64,000 bases of DNA from Archegozetes longisetosus (GCA_018873245.2 JAEMBT020000001.1:7382220-7446219), one strand, 5' to 3'; positions 23,555-36,299 are shown, counted from the first letter of the stretch. Program-made: numbers and translations. Notes: generated from the sequence alone by a model not told the origin.

Positions 23555-25182
23555 CTATTCAGAATTTTCTCCAACTTCATGTTCAGATGGTGGTGTAGAG
23601 GGTAATTTAGGTTTGCCCTTTGTTGGAGGTCTCGATCCTTTGATCGGCTGCTTAGGTGTAGTACTCGAGCCCTTAACAGGTGGTTGAGCGGTAGTAGTTG
23701 TGGTACTTTTGGGTCCTTTGATAGGAGGCCTATTGGAGGCTTGTGTCGATGCAGTAGTTGTGCGTCGAGTAGGTTTGCCTTTGATAGGCCCCTGAGTTGA
23801 TGACTCAGTCTGCTCCCCATCACCCGAAGGAGTCGAAGGTCTCGGAGGTCTCGGAGGTCTCGGAGGCCTCGAACCTTTTATGGGGGGCGATGCAGTTGAA
23901 GACCCTTTAATGGGAGGCCTTGTAGTCGTTGGTTTCGAGCCCTTTATAGGAGGTTTTTGAGAGCTTGATGGTGACGTTTCTTCATTTACCTGAGGTTCGT
24001 CTGTTGGAGGTCTCGTGGGTCTTGAACCTTTTATGGGAGGTCTTGGTGTTGATGACCCACTTGTAGAAGGAGCTGTGGTTGTAGTTGGTTTTGGGCCTTT
24101 TACAGGAGGTCTTTGGGTCGAAGGGCCTTGAGTGCTTGGTTTTGGTTTCGGGCCTTTGATCGGAGGTTTTTCTGTTGGGTTCGCTCTTATTGATTCTACT
24201 TGCTGAGTGAAATCTTCTTCTCCAGGATTTTCAGGTGTTTGTCCATCATTTTCTTCTTGAGGTTTCTCACCTACATTTCCAGTCTGATCACCGGAGTCAG
24301 AGCCTTCAGGAGCAGTTTCGGGTGCAGAGCCTTCAGGAGCAGTTTCGGGTGCAGAGCCTTCAGGAGCAGTTTCAGGTGCAGAGCCTGAGCCTCCACTCGG
24401 GCCACCAGGCTTCAAAATATCTTCTTCATTTTCCACATCTTCCACTTCTTCTTGTAATTCTTCACCAGGGGGTGCGGGTGTGGTTGAACCTCCTTTTGGT
24501 TGCTTTGTTTTAATATTCCAGATCTCCTCTCGACACTCGGCCACATTCTGTGGCAGATTGCAAGTCTGTAATCTTTGATCAAAGACTAGCCCAGATGGAC
24601 ATGAAAACCTGAAGACTTTATAATTAGGCGAATTATCACTTATAACACATTTGCAGAATTTGGTGCAATCTTCTAAGTCTCTATTATAGCCTTCATGTCG
24701 GCAAATAGGTTGTGGTTGAGGTTCGGGTTGTGGCAGATATCTAAAAATGGGTTGTTGATAGTAAACCACATAATACGGCTGTAGATATGGTGCATATGAT
24801 TGATATGAATCGTATTGTATTGGATAGTGATCTGATTTGAGAAAAATATTTGATTTTAAGGAGATTTCTAGAGATTCATCAAAAATTTTATCTTAAACAA
24901 AGTCGATATCTTTCGAGAAAGTTTGAAAACTTTTTCTTAAAGTTCACGTAGTTCGAAGATCTATTAATGACAAGAGTTTAGAAGTCATTCAACTTCTCTG
25001 AACTCGAATAAAAATATTTATAGCTTTCCAGAAAAATTTACTATTGATGGTCGTAAAAGTTATTTATTGCAGAAGACTTTGTTTGAGACAATTTCCGACT
25101 TTTTCTTACTATAACGTAATCTTGAACATGATATCTCAAAAATAAGTCCTATCAATAAACTGATGGACAGTAAAATCTTCAT
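23555..25182 (-). CDS. Peritrophin-like chitin-binding protein with proline-rich repeats
   Basis: Two exons, 25110-25182 (signal peptide MKILLSISLLIGLIFEISCS) and 23555-24831, joined in phase 1: 1350 nt, 449 residues. After a Tyr/Gln-rich leader comes one CBM14 (peritrophin-A) domain with six cysteines: ICRHEGYNRD, DCTKFCKC, FSCPSGLVFD, CNLPQNV, EC. An acidic spacer follows with three exact GSAPETAPE repeats. The rest, about 260 residues, is built of roughly ten copies of a PPIKGxKP/PPIKGSRP unit separated by Thr/Ser runs that are probably O-glycosylated. CBM14 proteins bind chitin in the peritrophic matrix or cuticle. The Pro/Lys-rich tail may act as a charged cross-linking or spacer region. 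Confidence 0.9.
24300..24390 (-). repeat. Three tandem 27-bp repeats coding GSAPETAPE
   Basis: Three near-identical 27-bp units lie within the peritrophin-like coding sequence. They are in frame, so repeat number can change without breaking the gene. Confidence 0.85.
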
Positions 25183-28100
25183 TTTTTGGCCCGAATAGTC
25201 CTTATGTGATGTAATTTTATGCTATATAATTGAACAAAATATAAGAAATTTCTCAAAATATCCTTAAAATATGCTATGAGAAAACGAATATTTTATAATC
25301 AAACGACTAAACTGCTTGATTAAAGAATAGTATAAGTGACAGGCTTTGTAACATCTACTTATCCCGTTCTTTCAACTGACTATTGATCGAAGTTTACTCA
25401 TAGTTAGGCTCCGATCACTTTTTTGATCTAAAGCTTTTAATAATTAAAATTAATTGATTGAACTTTGAAAAAGACTAGAATTTTCATATAGACAGACAAG
25501 AGATAATCAGATTTGATTTGAAGCTACAGTCTCAAGAAGTCTCTAGACTACAACTGAATTAGGTCTAGAATATTAATTTTGTTATCAACTGTCATGGACT
25601 TGAGAAAAGCAAACAAAACTATAATTTATTACTGAAGCTTATCATAAATATAGCGAAAGTTTGACATTGAAAGAGATAACGACCTCAAAGGAGAGGCGAC
25701 CTTAAACTAGTTTCAGACTGCAGTTATTATGATTTGAGAAAAATAAAATAAATGCTCTCAAATTAGCTATAAAAGATATTTTCGGATAACTTTGTCTAAA
25801 AACTTAATAAGCTAAAATCTATTGATTGGTTAACGTTGAAAGTTTCTCTAAATTGATTTATAATATCTGAATAATTAAAACATTTCTAAGATAATTCTCG
25901 CCATCATTTGTCACTTAGAGTTCATAATTTTGCAAATTCAAATTTTGAGCAGAATTTAGATGCAGTCGGCTCTTAAAAGACTTGAGTCTGTTATAAGAAA
26001 TTTCAAATGATAAAATTACGGATTCTATTCACGAATTAGCTCTTATGAATCTGTCTGAGAATTTTAATTAAATATAAGTATTTAATTGGAAGTAAATTAC
26101 TCAAATGGAGTACAGAAACTTCAGTGCATTAAGAGCTTTCTACACCTTCAGATTGTGTAGTAAAAGTATGAAAAAGTTTTTAAAAGTAGATTTCCTCCTA
26201 AAAATCAGCTCATAGTAGATTTAAAAATCTTTTCAAAATAAGACAAAGTATTTAATAATTAATGATGACATATCTAAGAGATTATATCAAGAATTATATG
26301 GTTTTAAATGTAAAGATACTCTTAACTATTATTTAATTAACTTCTTATTTTGCTGCAACCATAGAATCACTTTGAAGAAAGTAACCATGCATTCATCTAA
26401 ACATACCTTAATACTTGTTTTGATAAGCTTTTGCTATTGAGAGCTTAAACAAGACAACTTATTTTTGAATAAGTTCACGTTTTGATCAGAGGAGAGCTTT
26501 CGAAATATACATTAACTATAATTTCTACAATTCTTAAGATATATGTGAGCGAAAAATTGATGGAAAATCTTAATCAAAAAATTTAATTATTATGTACTAA
26601 TAAATATTAATTAAAGTCATACTTACACTTCAAACTTTTATGACTGGAAAAACTATTTAAATTATTTTTGCTATTTATTAAAAACTATATTCAATAACTT
26701 AATTGGTATCTAGAATCAAATATTTAATACCATATACTTTTCAGACAACCCTTTCGCTCGAGTTTTACGACTGATTAGACTAAAAGAAAGTTCAGAAAAT
26801 ATATCTTTTATGTCTTGGGTTTCAAATTCAATTCAAAAGGGAAATCAAATATTTGATTTCCCCTAATGATAACCAACCAGAGGTTAAACCTAAAGATATC
26901 TAATGAAAGGTGTCCCTTATGCATCACTGCCCACCTGTGCATCACTTCATGTAATCAATCGTAAAAAGTGGTCAAAACTTGTATTTTCGGATTTTTTAAG
27001 AAGTAAGCTGGTGAGCAATTTCGAGTCACGATTTACAGGTCTTTTTCTCTAGGCTTTCAGTTGACTTTAGTTACTTTTTAATACGTATCGCTTTTATCTC
27101 AAATAGCATCACGTCTTCATCGCAATTAAGTTTGATATTAATTATACCTAATTTTTTCTGACAGATATTTCAGGGCCTTTTCAAAGTTTTAGAACTTATT
27201 AATGTATTGATTTATTAGTAAGTTATGTTGCATTACTTTATTTATCATTCATATCAGACCCGTGCGAAGAATATTACTTACTTTTGAGTATTTTCGAACT
27301 TTTGGACATTTTTAAAAAATATTTTTAATCAATTATGGACTAACTTTTAAGACAAGATCTATTTCTAAAACCCTTTACTCATATTTTAAAATTCAAAGTG
27401 TAGAAAATTGTTAAAACTTTGTCCTTTAATTGCTGAAAATACCAGTTTTATTATCAAATAAATTGCTAATTAAGTAAATATCTCAATCAATTATCCTTGA
27501 ACTTATAGAAAGAAAATTTTAAAGCTTTTGAAGCCATTAAAAGAGTTCATACACGAGTTTTAGAAAAAGAAGTATTTTTTACGAGGTATTTGAGTCATTA
27601 TACCAGTACCTTCAATCTAAACATCTAAAGCATAATAATCAGCTATTTTTAGGAGTTAAAGGTTTTTAACTGTAGCAGAAAGCTATTCACCAACAGAATA
27701 TGAATAAAATAAACATTTTTATTGCTCTCTTTGCGTTCATTAGATTATTCGATTAGACTAAATTAAAAATTACGTAAAAGTTGCAGGATTTCAGTTTTTA
27801 TTATGAAATTGTATTTATCTATCAGAAACAATAGTTTGAAGTTAATTAATGACAATTTATATGAAATTAACATGCAATTAAAAGCATTTCAACAAATATA
27901 ATATTTTTAATAGGGGCTATAGAAGTTTTTCAAACTAGGTTTACACATGCCTTCATAGGGTAAAAGGGTTGTTCGCAAATACATAAATCTCATTCGTATG
28001 TGACCTAAAGCCTCATATCCTTACAATAAGCTGTTTAACTGTTTAATTACACTGAAAACAATTTATGACTTGTGCAATCAATGCGTAAACTATTACGTAA

Positions 28101-28560
28101 CTATTAATTAGAAATCCTGTGCGAATCAGTTGTTATAATTAATCAAAACATTTAATTTTGTAAATTCAATCATTTGGAAATAACTCGAAAATAAATTTGT
28201 AGAAACAGATTTCTTTTGTTATAATCAGAATGTTTTAGTTTGAGAACTTTTAAATTAGATATTTTTGAATAATTTGGTATTTGCCGAACGCGTCACGTAA
28301 TAAACCTCTAGCTATGAAGAGATGCTTAATTATTAATTATTATTAGAAACACGTTTTTATAGCGTATGATGTTTGACTGAGTCTGTATTTTAGTTAGTTA
28401 GTAACTTTTTGGTTAGCTAACTATTCATTCAATAATGGAATCAAAAACCGCCACATATATTGATTTCATCACAATTATTTGTTGCAATTAATTACATGAA
28501 ATAAATGTTAATAAAATAGAAAACAATAGTTACACAAATTGTTGGATTAATTGTTGATAG
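25183..28560. other. Long gene-free AT-rich stretch
   Basis: No exon-like frame or mobile element end was recognised. The only structured sequence I noted is a 24-bp perfect palindrome at 26839-26862 (GGGAAATCAAAT and its inverse). Confidence 0.4.
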
Positions 28561-28785
28561 TACTCTTGCGAGTTTTTCAGTAATCAAAGTAACCTAAAAC
28601 TGTAGGCTTCAGTAAAAATAGAGTTAGTAGGCATCAGCGGCAGTATTGCACAATATTGAATGCAATTGAGTATTAGGCTTTTGGAGGCTTTCTAGCAGGC
28701 AAAGCGCGTCTATTATGTTAATGTATGTTTGATAAAAAGCCAAATTAGTCTAGAAACTTGCTACCAAACTTGAAATTGCTAATCT

Positions 28786-28977
28786 TTGGGAGGCAGCACT
28801 TCTCAAGTTCTCGCAAACGTACATCATAAACTCGCACGTTAGTATGAAAACAATCAATGGATTCGTATTGATATCAAAAATGATACAAATCTAGTTAAAA
28901 TCGAGCATAATGATGGCTTCACAGATGTTGAACGTGTGCTTATTTCTGATTGTGAACGCATTAGTGCAAATAATTAA
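28786..28977 (+). pseudogene. Exon-like remnant of an unidentified gene
   Basis: The frame reads LGGSTSQVLANVHHKLAR, one stop, YENNQWIRIDIKNDTNLVKI, and continues through DGFTDVERVLISDCERIS to a final stop at 28977. Codon use looks like real protein sequence. A weaker fragment with coding character lies upstream (28640-28670, VGISGSIAQ) and another downstream to 29412 (DVTNLKHIKLTDSSLEKSK). I do not recognise the family. It is probably a decayed host gene of several exons. Confidence 0.35.
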
Positions 28978-29412
28978 ATAATAGTATTGATAATGGCATC
29001 GAAGTAAGCAAGATTTAAAGATAACAGTAATACAAATGAAAACATAATTCGTAGGAACAGCTCACAAGACAAGAACTAATTCTTCGCAAGATACGATTAT
29101 TGTTGACGAACAGTTAAAGAGAATTACTTTTCGATAGATTACGATATAAGGAATCGATCGATCAATGTTAAATTTGTAAATTATAATCAGAAGAGAAATT
29201 TTGACTATAGCAAATTGAAATGAAAGAAAGGCTAAAAAGTATTTAAATGTAACCACAATCAATGCTATTATAAAACGAGAACAAAGGCATGCCTTTAAAC
29301 GTTTAGAGATGTGACTAATTTAAAACACATCAAATTGACTGACTCAAGCCTTGAGAAGTCTAAGTGTAATTTGAGGGATGCCATAAAGAACTTAGATGTA
29401 AAGATAGTTTAA

Positions 29413-30121
29413 TAAATGATACACTCATTGATTGATTGGAAAAACCATTTATAAAGAATGCAACTAACATAAAACTGGTTTGAATGAATACTTGAATATA
29501 CATTTTAGTTTTTAACATGTCTTAAACATAAATATCTTTATTATGAATGCCATTATAGTTATGTTACTCGTGCTTTGTAATAAACAAAAATAATAAAACA
29601 TTTAGTTGTAAAGACATTGGATTCACATGAAATTTGAACGTTCACAACTTCAACGAGAATTCCAATAACTCTCAAAGCGAAATTATAACTTTATAGACTT
29701 TAACTTTAAAAAACTTCTTTAATGATATACTCAAATGAACTCTAATTTAATGTTTGTGAAAATGATCTACCTTTATCACTGATAGTCTTATGTAATGTTT
29801 TCTAATTTTAATATAACTTTAATTTTCTTTTATAATAATAATCTCTTAAAATAATTTGAATTTGTAATTATAATGATAATCAAAACTATTTTATTCATCA
29901 AACGTGTTTGACTGAAAAATTATGTTATGAGAAAACAATCGAAATATTATTATTTGAAAGTTTAATACAAATAATAGTGATATGAGAATTATATATTTAA
30001 ATACAATGAATGATAAATCAGAACGATTTACAGTATATCGAAACCAACAAAAGGTTTCGAAGTCTAATACAATAGAGAAATAAGAATCATTTTAAATCAA
30101 ATCTTAATCATTCATCCTAAG
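29413..30121. other. Intergenic downstream of the MARF1-like gene
   Basis: No recognisable gene. If the MARF1-like gene uses the donor at its current end, a further minus-strand exon would lie somewhere below 30122, but I could not find one. Confidence 0.35.
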
Positions 30122-32555
30122 TTACTTACAAATACAGTCATCGCGTCTTTTCGCCACCAAACACGACAATCTTTTCAGTTCTCGTTTCGAATCCTGTTCT
30201 TCATCCTTAGTAACATTAATATTAGAATTAATGTAAGAATTAGCAGCTATTTCGGCATAAGAATAAGTCATCTCTTTCTTGATTGGCAGATAATCAACAC
30301 AACTTGAGTTGAAGGCATTATCAGTAGATTGTTTGACTTGTTGTTCGCAATCGCTTGATTGCTTGGCTTCTAATGGTTTCCAGAATAACTTTTTTCTCTT
30401 ATTACAAAACATTTTTGAAGCATAACTCAATAACTTTTTATTATTCTCGATAGAATCTGTGCTCACAATAAGTATCGCTTTTCCGTCATTTTTGTGGAAC
30501 TTCTTCTCGCGATCGACACAAATAATATGTTTTAAGTCAAAATCGTGACAATTCCAACTCTTGACTAAGCTTCTAACCAAATCCAAGACATTCTCGTCAT
30601 GCCTGGTCCATAAACCAGTGATAACAGACTTGAAATCGTCTGAAACTTCTTTGCGAACCATCGATAACTGATTGAGTTCATTCTGAAGACATTGAGTTTC
30701 AGATCTATTATTATTGAGCTCTTTCTGAGATCTTCGCAATCGATTCCAATAAATCTTTTTCTCTCTGTTGACAAACCGATATTTGGCTATTGACAATAAC
30801 TTGTTATTGATTTCGGGATTAATTGCGGTCACAATAAGTGTCGCCTTTCCATCTCTTTGAGCAAAACTTCTCTCCCTATTGACTCTATATATCATTTCCT
30901 CATTGATATCGCTTTCATTCCAATCCATAACTATTTTTCTAACTTTTTGGACAACATTTTCGTTCTTTTTACTGTAAAGACCTATGATTACAGACTTGCA
31001 ATTGTCGTCGTTTTGTGGTGGAATTGTAGATACTTCAGATGAGACTAATGATAAATTCGATGAATAAGTGTTCGGAACTGTTTCTTCATATTCAACGATC
31101 AGTTGTTGACCAAAAAATTCGAGACCATTGAGTGCTAGTTCGGCTCTTTCCGCGTCCGCGATGTTGGTGAAGACTAGTTTTGCGAATCCTTTCTTTTGTG
31201 ATCGAAATTTACAATTAAATGACTCGCAAAATGGCATAAATGATTTGCGAATTACTTTTCGGGATTGATTTGTTGGCAAATTAGATAACGAGAGAACAAC
31301 TAAAGGAAAATTTAATTTAATTTTGAGTCAATTTGTTAACAAAGTCGTGAGAGTTTAAAGTTATTTACATAAAAATTTAGAATTAATTTGAAAATGCAAT
31401 CAAGCTTCGAGACTTTACATCTATGGAAGAAGACTTGGATAATTGATTTCAAACCTAACAATTAGAGTTAAGAAAGATTTGAAAGTTTTAAACATTATTG
31501 ATTGACTAAAAATATCCAAAAGTAATTGATCCATAAGTCATCAAAAGTGAATAACTATCAGAAAAAGTAAATTTAAAAACTGGATCAAAGCTTGATTTGA
31601 ATATTGACGAAAACCAAAAACACAATTAAATAAATAAGTACCAGAATTATTATCGACTTTAAAGACTTGATCGAAAGCAACTGACTCATTAGCACTTGCG
31701 ATCAATCCATTAGCAGTTTGATTGCCATAAATGAGTAAAACAAACACTTCTTTACGTCTAGTCGAACGGATAACAGGAATAAAGTTTATGCGACTCGTTA
31801 TAATGACAACTAATGAGTCAAAGCCGTGATGATCGACAAACTTTTCGATACTTTCACTTAGTCGTTGTTCCGAACCTGTGTCACAGTTTGAGTCTACGTT
31901 AAGAATGTCCACACCATTCAGGTTAAGACCTTCAAAATAGATTAATATTTTACACTTTTAGCAACATTTATTAATATATTTCATTCAAATAATTATTTAA
32001 AAGCTTTAGTTTTGATGTCTGGATCAGTTGATTGTTTAAAAAACTTTTCATTTGATTGTTTGATAACTGTTTAAAGTTTGAATAACTTTTCAGTCTTGGC
32101 TAAACAACTGTTTAGTCAAATGATTAAAAATAATTTCGAATAATTTTAATGAAAATCAGAATACTTTAAAACAAAGCATTCAGTAAATGAAAATTATAAA
32201 ACAATATGAAAAACAGATAAAACAAAATAATCATTCGAAAAAACAGTTGAAAACCGAAAACGACGGAAAAACGAATAAATGAGTTGAAAGCAAGTGAAAG
32301 AGTAGAAAAACATAAAAAACCTAAAAAGGAAAGAAAAGAGAATTAAATAATGAAAAATAATTGAATACTTTGAGTAACAGAAATATTTAATAGTTTTGAA
32401 TTTGAAGCGCAACAAAACAAATATTCGACACAATTGTTATTGAATTTAATGATTAAGTAATCTCTGAGTTGACGCACAAAATCATTTACAGACATATTAT
32501 TGGGCATTAAACAGTTGTTTATGTCCCAAAAAATTCCTAAAGGTTTTAAAGACAT
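30122..32555 (-). CDS. MARF1/limkain-b1-like protein: NYN domain, RRM and two repeated unknown domains
   Basis: Three exons, 32369-32555, 31642-31929 and 30122-31299, joined in phase 1: 1653 nt, 550 residues, start ATG 32555. Residues 6-15, LGIFWDINNC, are the opening of the MARF1 NYN ribonuclease domain. Exon 2 carries its second half (VDILNVDS, IEKFVDHHGFDSLVVIITSR, ASANESVAFDQVF). The exon 2/3 join makes the RNP2 strand VVLSLSNLP of an RRM, completed by GFAKLVFTNIADAERAELAL. Two tandem repeats of about 95 residues follow (SVIIGLYSKKNENV ... KKIYWNRL and SVITGLWTRHDENV ... KKLFWKPL). MARF1 cleaves mRNAs in animal germ cells. The usual LOTUS domains are absent. Only the first NYN Asp is clearly kept. 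The last codons overlap a perfect donor (ATTT then GTAAGT), so the gene may continue. Confidence 0.8.
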
Positions 32556-32696
32556 TGTCGTTTGGTTTAAATTGTTGTTTAAATTATTGTTTTGATTAAA
32601 ATATTGTTGTTGAACTCTTATTTTGATTGGAGTATTGCACACTAAATAATTGGTTTTATTGTCATGTGATCTCAAATTTGTGTAACTTTTACTCAA

Positions 32697-33273
32697 GAGT
32701 AAATAGTTTTTTATTTTTCAACAAATTGTTTTTTATTTTCTAGAAACTTGTTTCAATTACTAATTTTGAGGCAAAGGATTAATTTGAATATTTGTTGTTC
32801 TCGTTCGATAATTAGATTAATATTTGTTTAAGTTTGTCTAATAGATAAAAGTTGATTTATTTTCCATAAACGGATTGAGCTGTATTTCACTGCTTGTCTC
32901 ATTGTATTCTTACTCAACAATACAGTCAACACTCATAACAGAGCATTGGGAAAAGTTCACTAAATAAAGTGAAGTGAAAGTTGAACAAAGTTCTTAGTTG
33001 GTTCTACGCATACATTTATGTTACTAGAATTAAGAGTCAAAAAAGTCAAACTCAATGCTATACGCATAACCATAACCTATATCAAAATGTTTACAAAGAG
33101 AATAACTTTTTATATGATAAAACTTGAGGAAATATTTATTGATTAAAACACGATTACACATGATTTATAATTGAGTGCGTAGTAATTTATGTGCGATTAG
33201 ATTCAGAGTTGAATAAATATTAAATTACAATATGTTAGCCATAGATCACCAAAAATATATCATAAAAAGTAGC
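32697..33273. other. Intergenic between the MARF1-like gene and the protease
   Basis: No gene or repeat recognised. Confidence 0.4.
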
Positions 33274-34416
33274 CTAGATAGCAGTCGAATTGTTATTGAA
33301 AGTGCTACTAGTTAAATTACTGTAAGTTGTGCTCGTTAAGTTAGAAGAAACTTTCGTAATATCAAAACCAGAATCAATTAAATTATTATTAGGCGTCGTT
33401 ACCAGAGTCCTTTCAGGGGTGTTAAAACTAGCAAATTGCTTAATCCAGGTATAAAAGACGAAACTCTAGTGTAGAGTCCTGGAAGTTTAGGTAAAGCGCA
33501 ACCGATGCCAGCGCTCACAATACCGACTACTCTCATTTGGCCAGTGACCGGATCCACCTTCATCATCGGTGAACCGCTGTCTCCTTGACACGCGTCTTTA
33601 CCGCCTTCTTCCATACCAGCACAGAATTGGGTCGGTCTTTAGATAAGAAAAAGTTTATCAAAAACAATAGTTTAACACTAGTTTAATTCGGATTTATTGA
33701 GTGTTTGATTACGATATTTGTAAGTTCGAGCCATTACTGAGTGAGATCTCAATTAGAGTAAAGAATATTATTTTCATATATCAATACCTGATTTGCATAC
33801 TCTTTCCCTGGTTTTCGTACCATCTAATACACATAGCATTATCGATAATAGGCAGTTCGAGTTCTTGAAGACTAGCTGCAGAAGTACCAGAAGGGGACAA
33901 TTTACCCCAACCGATGACGATTCCAGTCTGATTTGCATAATCGGACTCATCCGCGAATGGTAAACAAATAGGAGATATGTAATTAGTATAATCAACACTT
34001 TTAGCCAACTTGACTAATGCTATATCATTGGCAAAGCTCGAAAAACTGAACCCCTCATGAGCTATGGCTGTCTGAACTGGTATTTCAACCGAGGCAAGTT
34101 CTGAATCGCTGACACGATAATGACCGCCTAGTTTGACAGTAAAAACTCTGTGACTTATTTTTGATACACAATGAGCAGCCGTCAGTATCCAGTCACGATT
34201 TATTAGAGCACCGCCGCAGTGGTGTCTTCGGTGGAGTCTTAGCGACACAGCCCATGGGTACTGACCATGATATGCATCGTTTCCATTAACTATTTTGGGA
34301 GAACGAGTTATTTTTCTTAATCCACAATAACCCTCGTCTTTGCTGACTATCACTGGTATAGAAATCCCTATTACAACTAGTAGTAAAACAAACTCTTTTG
34401 TCAAATTGAACAACAT
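33274..34416 (-). CDS. Trypsin-like serine protease, secreted zymogen
   Basis: Exons are 33788-34416 and 33636 down to 33399 (current stop) or 33274 (old frame). The join is in phase 2. A signal peptide (about residues 8-25) and a short propeptide with Cys31 lead to the activation site K41-IVNG. The catalytic triad is present: H82 in TAAHC, D131 in NDIAL, S230 in GDSGSP. Asp224, six residues before the serine, predicts cleavage after Lys or Arg. In the annotated frame the C-terminus reads [12 protein letters not shown] and ends early. One base is missing at the conserved SFIPWIK. In the other frame sequence stays open for about 50 codons ([16 protein letters not shown], then an Asn/Ser/Thr-rich tail) to a stop at 33274. 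Likely digestive or haemolymph protease. Confidence 0.9.
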
Positions 34417-34489
34417 TTTTCGAATCTGATTATCTTTTACTGAAAACTAAATGAAAAATTTTTAAACTGTTTTACGAGTGATCTACTCG

Positions 34490-34502
34490 TCCTTTTATAT
34501 AC
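34490..34502 (-). promoter_or_regulatory. TATA box of the trypsin-like gene
   Basis: The minus strand reads CAGTATATAAAAGGAC about 75-85 bases ahead of the protease ATG. This strong TATA sequence lies at the distance expected for a short 5' leader. Confidence 0.65.
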
Positions 34503-35644
34503 TGTTTAGTTTTTTGCAGACTATTGCGTAAATTTAGTTGTAATATCCACGTAAAGAAATTGTCATAACTTTTGTTTTATGGGCCCTTATATTCCTTGAC
34601 CTATGTTTCGATGCAGGCATGTATTGGTTTTGTTTTACTATTATTTGGATCAAATCGATGTCATTATTAGTAGTGATAATTGTTTTTTCATGTATTTATT
34701 ATTACAGGATTCAGAGCTCGATACTCATATGACTTTTGAACTAATTTTAAGCTTTAATTAGGACTAGATAAAGAATATCAAAAATCTTTTCAAAAATTTC
34801 AAAAGAATTATATTTTAATATTTTATTGAGACAAGTGTTAAGCTTCATGAAGAATAGTTTAAACTTCAAGATATTCTTCTTCATTCTAAAAATAAGATAA
34901 CGATTTTCAACTAATCAAAGAAAAAATTGCGAAACGATAAATATTTTCAATAAAGGATGTGTATTATTAATATAAAAATTGAACGATTGACTTTTATTAT
35001 TATTATTATTGTCACGAGTTTTCCGCTCGTCATTTGCTCTAATTTTTAATAATAAGTCTCACTTTCTATAGTGAAAATAAAACTTTATTACAATAATTTA
35101 ATTGTTTCAACATTTGTTTTGGCGGAGAAATGTCGGTATGACATAAATAGCTAATATTGTTTTCAAAACTATTCCATCGCTAACAAGATATGAATAAAAA
35201 CTTTGCTGAAAATTTAGTGTCAAGTTTAGTCAAAAAATATAATAGATTTCATGCATAAGATAGAAAGAAATATAAATGGTACTCTTCATGCCCTTAAAAT
35301 CTTTACGTAAGTCTTGAGGGTCATAGATTAGTTTACGTTAAATAGTATTACAAATGTTCCCATATTGTGAACTAAATTTCAGCTTAATTTCAACTTAATT
35401 CAAGCTCTTTATTCTTAAGGCATCTGCCAGAAATTGTTTGGCAATTAACTAGCTTTCACAGTGATTCTAATATTCTTTCAGATTGCCTATGCAATCTATT
35501 AATTAAATTTCGACCTAAAGATAATGAAATGAAATGTGAGTGTTGGGAAACATAGGAGTCAGTTTTGCAGAGTTCAGTTTTGCAAAATGGGATTTTAACA
35601 AGTCAGCTTAGCCGAAAGGTTAGTTCTCTGTTATCCTATTCTCA
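34503..35644. other. Intergenic stretch
   Basis: No gene recognised. A short ATT microsatellite lies at 34998-35012. Confidence 0.4.
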
Positions 35645-35652
35645 GTTTAGAC

Positions 35653-36299
35653 TAGTGATGTATAGCTTAAGACTAAGAATAAGATTAAGCAAAATAAGAT
35701 ATATTAAAATCGTTTGGCCTAAGACTAAGACTAAGTCAGACAAATGATTTTTGGATTTTAAAATTAAGACTAAGATTAAGACAAATGAAATTTCTTTCTA
35801 TAAAATTAAGACTAAGATAAGAGAAACATATTTATAAGACTAAGACTAAGACTAAGACAAAGTCAGAAGTTTAGATACAAATATGGTCATTTAATCCATT
35901 AGAAATGATTCATTTTTTGAAGTTTTCAACTATAAAACCATTTGTAAATCACTAGGTAAACAATTGCACTCCTATTGCAATACATTTTAATAGTGAATGT
36001 CTTTGCGCTTAGTTTTGTTTTGTTAGTCTATTGATCATTTTATGAAACATATTAGATAATAAAAAATTTCAACATGTTATAATATATGCTATAAAGAGAT
36101 AACTAGCACAAGTAGTAAGACTAAGACTAAGCAAAACGAAAATTTTGACTATAAGACTAAGACTAAGATAAGCTAAACTAAAATTTTGGCATTAAGACTA
36201 AGGCTAAGATAAGAGAAATGAAATTTTTGACTATAAGACTAAGACTAAGACTAAGACTAAGACAAGACAAACTAAAAATCTATAAGCTATACAACACTA
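35653..36299. mobile_element. hAT-type MITE filled with AAGACT/ACTAAG repeats
   Basis: The ends TAGTGATGTATAGCTTA and TAAGCTATACAACACTA are inverted and nearly exact. Both flanks carry the identical 8-bp target duplication GTTTAGAC (35645-35652 and 36300-36307). The 647-bp interior has no gene. It is made of irregular blocks of the hexamer GACTAA (for example 35840-35862 and 36232-36262) separated by related AT-rich linkers. Confidence 0.85.

Noticed and set aside
23548-24513. Open frames overlapping the peritrophin gene on both strands
   Set aside because: They are shadows of its repetitive coding DNA; their repeats mirror GSAPETAPE and PPIKG units.
29062-29262. 66-codon hydrophobic minus-strand frame
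   Set aside because: AT-rich composition alone gives such frames; no start context, splice sites or family.
35660-36280. CRISPR-like or telomere-like reading of the GACTAA array
   Set aside because: Units are irregular, spacers are related to each other, and the array sits inside a transposon in a eukaryotic genome. The arthropod telomere repeat is TTAGG.
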